Positions 58,248 to 64,000 of a DNA stretch of 64,000 bases are shown here, one piece after another; position 1 is the stretch's first letter, and each line of letters opens with the position of its first letter. The position numbers and the translations under genes are program-made. The notes beneath the pieces are model-generated. The model saw only the letters and a list, made by a program, of their open reading frames with translations. It ran no database searches and was not told the origin of the DNA. The DNA comes from Chromatiales bacterium. GTDB taxonomy: Bacteria > Pseudomonadota > Gammaproteobacteria > UBA6429 > Thiohalophilaceae. The stretch covers positions 162,494 to 226,493 of the forward strand of contig JALTJZ010000005.1 in the NCBI GenBank assembly GCA_027076325.1, given 5' to 3'.

Positions 58248-58730
58248 TTATCTAATCGTTAATGGGGTAACCACTTTATATATTTTACTCCCTGATTTTA
58301 CAGTAAAATTCATTAGCCAGTCTGTTCGCCTGCTAGTACAAACGGGTAGCAAAACAGACGTTTGCCAATCTCCAGGTATGCCTGTTTTGCTGTTTTTTAC
58401 TAACCGAAAATAATTCGCCCCCATTTGCATCGATTGCATTGAAAAATCAACCACCACTTCTTCTACTTCAGAATTATAACCACTTAGTCTGGCTAATAAT
58501 TTAAATGTTTTCATCGTCTGTACATTACCTGAAAATCTTATTTCAACCTTCTTATCCCCTGCACTAAACAGACATCTGGCATCAGGTAAATAACACTTAT
58601 TAACTGAAGTTAACGGGATAATGATATCCGATTTCTTTATATTATCTGCAAGTGGCCAATAAAGTTTAACCAATAAAATGGTAGTAACAGCCAATAAGAC
58701 AATAACAATAAGTTGTACAGAAAGTTTCAT
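58248..58730 (-). CDS. Unknown membrane-anchored protein with Met-rich motif
   Basis: I do not recognise this 160-residue protein with certainty. One N-terminal membrane anchor (residues 5-24, VQLIVIVLLAVTTILLVKL) is followed by a periplasmic domain predicted as beta-sandwich. A cysteine pair lies at KCYLPDARC, a third cysteine in LLPVCTSR, and a FSMQSMQMG cluster with several methionines precedes a GDWQTS turn. The Met-rich turn and this order recall FixH/YtkA-like or copper-handling domains, but no exact match is claimed. Its start overlaps the stop of the Nudix-ThiE gene by 4 bp, so it is translated with it. Confidence 0.7.
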   Translation of the reverse strand: MKLSVQLIVIVLLAVTTILLVKLYWPLADNIKKSDIIIPLTSVNKCYLPDARCLFSAGDKKVEIRFSGNVQTMKTFKLLARLSGYNSEVEEVVVDFSMQSMQMGANYFRLVKNSKTGIPGDWQTSVLLPVCTSRRTDWLMNFTVKSGSKIYKVVTPLTIR

Positions 58731-59674
58731 CTTATACTGCCCCAGAATTCACTGATTGCTGCAATACCAAAAGCACCATACTGTCTGGATTTCATTAACA
58801 TATCCTGTTTTATCCCACCTAATGCAAAAACAGGAATACTTGAATGACTTACTATCTGTTCAAGTCCACTCCAACTGATGGGCGTAGCATCAGGATGGCT
58901 TTTTGTTTTTAATACAGGGGACACAACAACAAAGTCAACTTCGAGCTTTATTGCCTGCTCTAATTCAGAAAGATTATGCACAGATGCTGCAAGAATTTTA
59001 TCTGTCTGAATGGGTCGAGATGAGTAGTGAAATAAACGACGGCTATTTAAATGGATACCATCAATATTACATCGTTCAATAAAGGCCGCATCTGTATTAA
59101 CAACCAGTTTTGCATTCACTTTTTCACATAAAGAGCGGGAGTAATTAACTAAATCCAGCAGCATATCTGAATCGGCTGTTGGGGATCGAAGCTGGATAAG
59201 CTTAATGCCTTTACTCAAGCAATGTTTGAGATGTTGAATATAATCTGCTTTGCCGTCAAATTTTCCGGTTATTGCATAACATTCAGGCAGTGTGATACAG
59301 CGTAAAATGGCTTTATTTGCATGGGGAAAGGAATATTCAGGGAGTTCATCAGGCGATACCCAGTGAACGGCCTGTCCAGATGAGCTGTGTAAGTCACCGC
59401 TAAAATCGTCAACCTGCCATACATCTAAGCAGACATGCTTATCCGGATAGGGGTAAGAAATACGTAGCAAAGGTTGAGCATGGTTGACTATAAGATGAAG
59501 CTCTTCATAAAGCTCTCGACACAGTGCATCATAAACCGTTTCATTAGCTTCAATTTTCCCGCCTGGAAATTCCCATAAACCACCCTGATGTAAATGTACA
59601 TGACGTTTTGAAATTAGATATTGATTATTTTTATTCTTTATCAACCCAACGGCAACATGGACTTTTTGTTTCAC
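58727..59674 (-). CDS. Nudix hydrolase fused to a ThiE/TenI-like domain
   Basis: The 315-residue protein joins an N-terminal Nudix domain (MutT type, box GGKIEANE...RELYEEL at about 38-60) to a C-terminal thiamine-phosphate-synthase-like TIM barrel at about 130-315. The Nudix half probably cleans oxidised nucleotides such as 8-oxo-dGTP. In the ThiE half the family motifs are altered: QLR is followed by SPTA instead of a lysine stretch, and the N-D-R motif reads VNTDAA. SPVLKTKSHP and ALGGI are kept. Such fusions are known beside argJ and secA in gammaproteobacteria. It follows argJ after 22 bp. Confidence 0.9.
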   Translation of the reverse strand: MKQKVHVAVGLIKNKNNQYLISKRHVHLHQGGLWEFPGGKIEANETVYDALCRELYEELHLIVNHAQPLLRISYPYPDKHVCLDVWQVDDFSGDLHSSSGQAVHWVSPDELPEYSFPHANKAILRCITLPECYAITGKFDGKADYIQHLKHCLSKGIKLIQLRSPTADSDMLLDLVNYSRSLCEKVNAKLVVNTDAAFIERCNIDGIHLNSRRLFHYSSRPIQTDKILAASVHNLSELEQAIKLEVDFVVVSPVLKTKSHPDATPISWSGLEQIVSHSSIPVFALGGIKQDMLMKSRQYGAFGIAAISEFWGSIR

Positions 59675-59696
59675 TTTAGTAAAAAAACATCAAATA

Positions 59697-60902
59697 TTAT
59701 GAACGGTATTCAGCATTAATCTTGACATAGTCATAAGAAAAATCGCATGTCCAGATTTGCGAGCTTGCCTGACCGCGATTAAGCTGAATATCAATCGTTA
59801 TTTCAGATTCATTCATTACCTTTTGCCCAAGCGCTTCAGTATACGATGCTGAACGCCCACCATTTTCAACAATGCAAACATCACCAAGAAAAATCTTCAG
59901 TTTGTTGATATCCAGATCTTTAACACCTGCACGTCCAACAGCGGCTAAAATACGTCCCCAGTTCGGGTCATTTGCAAAAAAAGCGGTTTTAACCAAAGGA
60001 GAATGTGCAATTGTATAAGCAACCCGGTCAGATTCTTTTGCATTTTGTGCTTCGGTCACATTAATAGTAATTAATTTAGTGGCACCTTCACCATCTCTAA
60101 CCAGTGCTTTGGCTAATGTTTCAAATACTTTATCAAGTGCTTGCTGGAACTCAATTAAATTTAATTCCGATATTGCAACTTTGCTCTGCCCTGTTGCAAC
60201 CAGCACACAGGCATCGTTTGTTGATGTATCACCATCAACGGTAATTCGGTTAAATGACTGACCAACAGATTTTTCCAGGCAAGTATCCAGTAATGCCTGT
60301 TCAACTTTTGCATCCGTTGTAATATAAGCCAGCATGGTTGCCATATCTGGCCGTATCATACCTACACCTTTTGCAATGCCAGTAATTGTTACAACCTGAT
60401 TTCCGATACTTACCTGACATGAGACACCTTTAGGCACCGTATCGGTTGTCATAATTGCATTGGCTGCTGCCATCCAGTGGTGTGGATTTAAGTCAATTTT
60501 CAGGTCTGGGATAACTTTTTTAATTTTATCAACCGGTAAATTTTCGCCAATAACACCGGTTGAGAAAGGCAGAACCTGATTGGCATCACAACCCATAACC
60601 GATGCAATGGATTCACAACAAGCCATTGCAGCATCAATGCCTCCCTGCCCGGTACCCGCATTCGCATTACCCGCGTTAATTAATAAATAGCGTGGCGCTG
60701 TTTTTTTTAAATGCTGTTTAGCAACCAGTACGGGGGCTGCACAAAAAGCGTTTTGCGTAAACACAGCCGAGGTGGTTGAATTAGGTGCCAGTTCAATTAA
60801 GGCCAAATCTGTACGATCTGAATAACAAATATTTGCAGCTGCCGTTGCTATATTAATACCTGCAACCGGCAACAAGTGATTAATATCTTCAAGTATATTC
60901 AT
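59697..60902 (-). CDS. argJ: Glutamate N-acetyltransferase / amino-acid acetyltransferase (ArgJ)
   Basis: ArgJ recycles the acetyl group from N-acetylornithine to glutamate in arginine synthesis and can have N-acetylglutamate synthase activity. The 401-residue protein has the autocleavage site RPDMATMLAY with the nucleophile Thr189, NAGNANAGTG near 77-84 for the oxyanion hole and a C-terminal NDPNWGRILAAVGRAG. Full length argues for the normal two-chain enzyme. It follows secA by 13 bp on the same strand. Confidence 0.95.
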   Translation of the reverse strand: MNILEDINHLLPVAGINIATAAANICYSDRTDLALIELAPNSTTSAVFTQNAFCAAPVLVAKQHLKKTAPRYLLINAGNANAGTGQGGIDAAMACCESIASVMGCDANQVLPFSTGVIGENLPVDKIKKVIPDLKIDLNPHHWMAAANAIMTTDTVPKGVSCQVSIGNQVVTITGIAKGVGMIRPDMATMLAYITTDAKVEQALLDTCLEKSVGQSFNRITVDGDTSTNDACVLVATGQSKVAISELNLIEFQQALDKVFETLAKALVRDGEGATKLITINVTEAQNAKESDRVAYTIAHSPLVKTAFFANDPNWGRILAAVGRAGVKDLDINKLKIFLGDVCIVENGGRSASYTEALGQKVMNESEITIDIQLNRGQASSQIWTCDFSYDYVKINAEYRS

Positions 60903-60915
60903 AAACAGCTTTTAC

Positions 60916-63615
60916 CTAGTTTAAACGACCATGGCATTGCTTATATTTTTTACCTGAACCACAGGGGCAAGGTTCATTGCGACCAATTTTACGCCCGTCT
61001 CGAACAAAGGGTGTGTGTTCTTCATCTGCAACCGCGTTCCCACCCATTGCTGATGCTTCATCATGTTGATATTCCATATCACTATCAGCCGCACGCCTGC
61101 GTTGTTCTTCGAGTGCAGCAACTTCCTCATCACTTCGTACCTGTACCCGGCTTAAAATAGTCACAACTTCCCGCTTCATTCGGTCGAGTAATTCAATAAA
61201 AAGCTGGAAAGCTTCACGTTTATATTCCTGCTTTGGGTTTTTCTGTGCATAACTGCGTAGATGGATACCTTGTCTAAGTTGATCCATTGTTGCTATATGT
61301 TCCCGCCATTGTTGATCCAGAACCTGCAACATCACGGCTTTTTCAATATGGCGCATCACTTCAGAACCCGACTCTTCTTCCTTTTGCTCATAAGCCTGTT
61401 CTACTTCCTGTAATAGCTTTTCGCGCAAGCTTTCTTCATACAGATTATCGTCTGATTGCAACCAGGCTTTAATATCAAGCTTAAGACCAAACTCATCGTC
61501 CATTGCACTTTCCAGACCTGAAATATTCCATTGTTCTTCCAGACTTTGCGGTGGGATATAAGTATTAATAACTGAATTAACAACCTCATAGCGCATATCT
61601 TTTATTTCTTCAGATATATCTTCAGCTTCCATTAACTCATTGCGCTTGCGATAAATTTCCTTACGTTGGTCATTAGCAACATCGTCATATTCCAGCAGGT
61701 TCTTTCGCGCATCAAAGTTATGTCCTTCCACTTTACGTTGTGCATTCTCAATCGCTTTACTCACCCAGGGATGTTCAATTGCTTCATTTTCCTGCATACC
61801 AAGCCGTTGCATGATTGATGTCATTTTATCAGACGCAAAAATACGCATTAGATTATCTTCTAATGACAGATAAAATCGTGTGGTACCCGGATCACCCTGT
61901 CGCCCGGCACGCCCACGTAATTGATTATCAATACGCCGTGACTCATGACGTTCTGTACCAATAATACGCAAGCCGCCTGTATCCAGTACTTGCTGGTGAC
62001 GCTTTTCCCATTCCTGTTTTAATTTTTCTATTTTAATATCATCCGGGTTTTTTAATTTTGCAATCTCCATATCCAGATTGCCTCCAAGCACAATATCTGT
62101 GCCTCGCCCGGCCATGTTTGTTGCAATTGTAACTGCACCTGGCAAACCTGCTTCAGCAACAATATCCGCTTCACGTGCGTGTTGTTTTGCATTTAGAACA
62201 GCGTGTTTAACTTTTTCTTTCTTTAGAACACCATGCAAAAATTCAGACACTTCAATCGAAGCGGTGCCCACTAATACTGGCTGCCCTCTTTTCTGACAGT
62301 CCTTAATATCATTAACAATGGCGGTAAATTTTTCTGCCTGTGTCATAAATATCTGGTCACCCTGATCAATACGTATCATCTCACGATGAGTTGGAACCAC
62401 CACTACTTCCAAACCATAAATCTGTTGAAACTCGTATGCTTCGGTATCTGCCGTTCCGGTCATCCCTGATAAAGTGTCATATAGGCGGAAATAATTCTGG
62501 AAAGTAATCGAGGCAACCGTCTGGTTTTCCTGCTGAATATGCACGCCTTCTTTTGCTTCGATTGCCTGATGTAAACCATCTGACCAGCGACGACCCTGCA
62601 TGGTTCGCCCGGTAAATTCATCAACAATGACAATTTCATTATTCGAGACAATATAATCCACATCTTTCTGAAATAAAACATGCGCACGTAAAGCGGAGTT
62701 CACATGGTGCACCAGGCCAATATTGGCCGGGTGGTATAAACTTTCGCCTTCTCCCAGCAACCCGGCTTCGGTCAGCATCTCTTCGACATGCTGGTGTCCT
62801 TCTTCTGTTAAATGAATTTGTTTGTTCTTTTCTTCAACGGTATAGTCACCCGGGCCATCCTCTTCTTCCTGCTTAACCAGCTTGGGAACAAGTTGGTTGA
62901 TTTTAAAATAAAGTTCAGAGCTGTCTTCCGCTGGCCCTGAAATAATCAGGGGAGTACGCGCTTCATCAATTAAAATGGAGTCTACTTCATCGACAACAGC
63001 AAAATTATGCCCACGCTGAAATTTATCGGCTATTTCGAAAGCCATGTTGTCGCGTAGATAATCAAAACCATATTCATTATTGGTGCCATACGTTATATCA
63101 GCAGCATAGGCAGCACGTTTCTCATCTGGATCCTGTTCGGCAACAACAACACCCACCGATAAACCCAGAAAATTATAGAGCTTACCCATCCACTCTGCAT
63201 CACGCTTGGCCAGATAATCATTGACGGTAACAACGTGCACACCTTTACCTGCAATTGCATTTAAGTAAACAGGTAATGTTGCCATTAAGGTTTTACCTTC
63301 ACCGGTACGCATCTCAGATATTTTGCCTTGATGCAAGACCATGCCACCAATCAGTTGTACATCAAAATGGCGCATACCCAATACTCGCTGACTGGCTTCA
63401 CGTGCAGTGGCAAACACTTCGGGTAAGATGTCTTCTAACGTTTCATTATTTTCCAGACGCTGCCGAAATTTTATAGTTTGTTGTTTTAAATCTTCATCCG
63501 ATAATGCCTGAATTTCGGGTTCCAATGCATTTATTTTGTCCACCGTTTTCCGTAACTGTTTTATGTAACGTTCATTTCGACTACCGAATACTTTTTTTAC
63601 GACTTTGCCAAACAT
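60916..63615 (-). CDS. secA: Preprotein translocase ATPase SecA
   Basis: SecA drives proteins through SecYEG. The 899-residue protein has Walker [12 protein letters not shown] (about 102-112), [16 protein letters not shown], the second nucleotide-binding domain ([38 protein letters not shown]) and a C-terminal zinc module [14 protein letters not shown] that binds SecB. The ATG of [11 protein letters not shown] was chosen because AGGA lies about eight bases before it and E. coli SecA starts similarly; the 19 upstream codons look untranslated. No SecM-like leader gene was found. Confidence 0.96.
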   Translation of the reverse strand: MFGKVVKKVFGSRNERYIKQLRKTVDKINALEPEIQALSDEDLKQQTIKFRQRLENNETLEDILPEVFATAREASQRVLGMRHFDVQLIGGMVLHQGKISEMRTGEGKTLMATLPVYLNAIAGKGVHVVTVNDYLAKRDAEWMGKLYNFLGLSVGVVVAEQDPDEKRAAYAADITYGTNNEYGFDYLRDNMAFEIADKFQRGHNFAVVDEVDSILIDEARTPLIISGPAEDSSELYFKINQLVPKLVKQEEEDGPGDYTVEEKNKQIHLTEEGHQHVEEMLTEAGLLGEGESLYHPANIGLVHHVNSALRAHVLFQKDVDYIVSNNEIVIVDEFTGRTMQGRRWSDGLHQAIEAKEGVHIQQENQTVASITFQNYFRLYDTLSGMTGTADTEAYEFQQIYGLEVVVVPTHREMIRIDQGDQIFMTQAEKFTAIVNDIKDCQKRGQPVLVGTASIEVSEFLHGVLKKEKVKHAVLNAKQHAREADIVAEAGLPGAVTIATNMAGRGTDIVLGGNLDMEIAKLKNPDDIKIEKLKQEWEKRHQQVLDTGGLRIIGTERHESRRIDNQLRGRAGRQGDPGTTRFYLSLEDNLMRIFASDKMTSIMQRLGMQENEAIEHPWVSKAIENAQRKVEGHNFDARKNLLEYDDVANDQRKEIYRKRNELMEAEDISEEIKDMRYEVVNSVINTYIPPQSLEEQWNISGLESAMDDEFGLKLDIKAWLQSDDNLYEESLREKLLQEVEQAYEQKEEESGSEVMRHIEKAVMLQVLDQQWREHIATMDQLRQGIHLRSYAQKNPKQEYKREAFQLFIELLDRMKREVVTILSRVQVRSDEEVAALEEQRRRAADSDMEYQHDEASAMGGNAVADEEHTPFVRDGRKIGRNEPCPCGSGKKYKQCHGRLN

Positions 63616-63786
63616 TAAAAATTTCCTATTTATTAGGGATTCATTGTTTCCTGAATTATTTGATTTAAACAAACAGCATACGCTTTATTGAACCCAAAAC
63701 CGCAACCGGATTGAAGCATTATTTGCCTACAAATTCATCAAGCCAGCTAAACTAGCATCTACTGCACATCATCTCAATATAACCAG

Positions 63787-63999
63787 CTATTTTACGCTAT
63801 CTGGACTGCTTTTGTCTGATTTGGTTTCTATATTATGGTGTTTAGTCGGATGTTTAGCTTCAGCAGGTGTTTTGATTGTAATAGTGCCCATCGCATCAAT
63901 TTCAAGCTCCGTATCAGGGAAATCCTGTTGTGTCAGCTGCTTTATCAAACGTGCAGCTCGATGTTGTTTATCAAGTACTGGGCCCGCTGGCCTGCGCTG
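63787..63999 (-). CDS. C-terminal fragment of an unidentified protein upstream of secA
   Basis: The frame is open from the right edge to a stop at 63787-63789, giving 70 residues. The visible part has HRAARLIKQLTQQDFPDTELEI and a polar Lys/Thr/Ser-rich tail. I do not recognise it. In relatives a DUF721/DciA-like or M23 peptidase gene often lies upstream of secA, but the fragment is too short to decide. The 171 bp between it and secA show no SecM-like leader. Confidence 0.5.
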   Translation of the reverse strand, partial: QRRPAGPVLDKQHRAARLIKQLTQQDFPDTELEIDAMGTITIKTPAEAKHPTKHHNIETKSDKSSPDSVK

Positions 64000-64000
64000 C

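Noticed and set aside
59675-59696. TPP riboswitch for the ThiE-containing fusion
   Set aside because: Only 22 bp separate argJ from the fusion gene, too little for the element, and no THI-box sequence is seen.
63616-63786. SecM-type arrest leader upstream of secA
   Set aside because: No short open frame with an arrest-like C terminus ends close to secA in this spacer.

Overview
The window reads as chromosomal core DNA of a gammaproteobacterium, probably one that uses reduced sulfur compounds. The gene order is close to that known from Escherichia coli and Pseudomonas: purC-bamC-dapA divergent from gcvR-bcp; rluD-pgeF divergent from bamD; bamD to pilSR; pilA-pilB-pilC-pilD-coaE-yacG; and Nudix-argJ-secA. 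A SoxB thiosulfohydrolase is the pointer to sulfur oxidation. Base composition is moderately AT-leaning. I see no rRNA, tRNA, CRISPR array, prophage, integron or intact insertion sequence. Genus cannot be told from the sequence alone.

Layout. 1-673: start of a membrane chemoreceptor-like gene running off the left edge. 750-4620 (minus): purC, a metallo-beta-lactamase-fold hydrolase, bamC and dapA, with a 159-bp MITE-like element lodged between purC and its terminator. 5198-7682 (plus): gcvR, bcp and a PIN-PhoH ATPase. 7699-10074 (minus): PerM-type transporter, a small unknown protein and a LysR regulator. 10650-12323: ettA. 12354-14895: a DUF6763-like protein, a DUF2914 protein and a divergent hemH that share a perfect CRP-type palindrome. 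15028-18669 (minus): soxB and the msrP-msrQ periplasmic methionine sulfoxide repair pair. 18881-20000: an unknown membrane protein and a CheX-like phosphatase. 20157-34247 (minus): clpB, an FMN glutamate-synthase-like protein, a ZIP metal transporter, lpd-sucB-sucA (2-oxoglutarate dehydrogenase), chrA, pgeF and rluD. 34365-40086: bamD (plus), glnB (minus), nadE, a PP0621-like protein, and pilS-pilR. 40099-51665 (minus): a complete gspC-to-gspN type II secretion operon. 52107-58239 (plus): pilA, pilB, pilC, pilD, coaE, zapD, yacG. 58248-63999 (minus): a membrane-anchored unknown, a Nudix-ThiE fusion, argJ, secA and the tail of one more gene.

How it fits together. The right half is an envelope and secretion block. 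PilSR, the pilus motor and pilin genes and the type II secretion system sit side by side. The gsp operon has no prepilin peptidase of its own, so the single PilD probably processes PilA and the pseudopilins GspG-K. SecA, BamC and BamD serve general export and outer-membrane assembly. SoxB and MsrP both carry twin-arginine signals and act in the periplasm.

Nothing here looks like a new defence or biosynthetic system. The most distinctive points are a small MITE-like family in three states of decay (816-980, 10366-10410, 24428-24515), a perfect CRP-type operator between DUF2914 and hemH, a soxB gene without other sox genes next to msrPQ, the gsp operon lying between pilR and pilA, and an unknown methionine-rich anchored protein overlapping a Nudix-ThiE fusion whose ThiE half has altered motifs.
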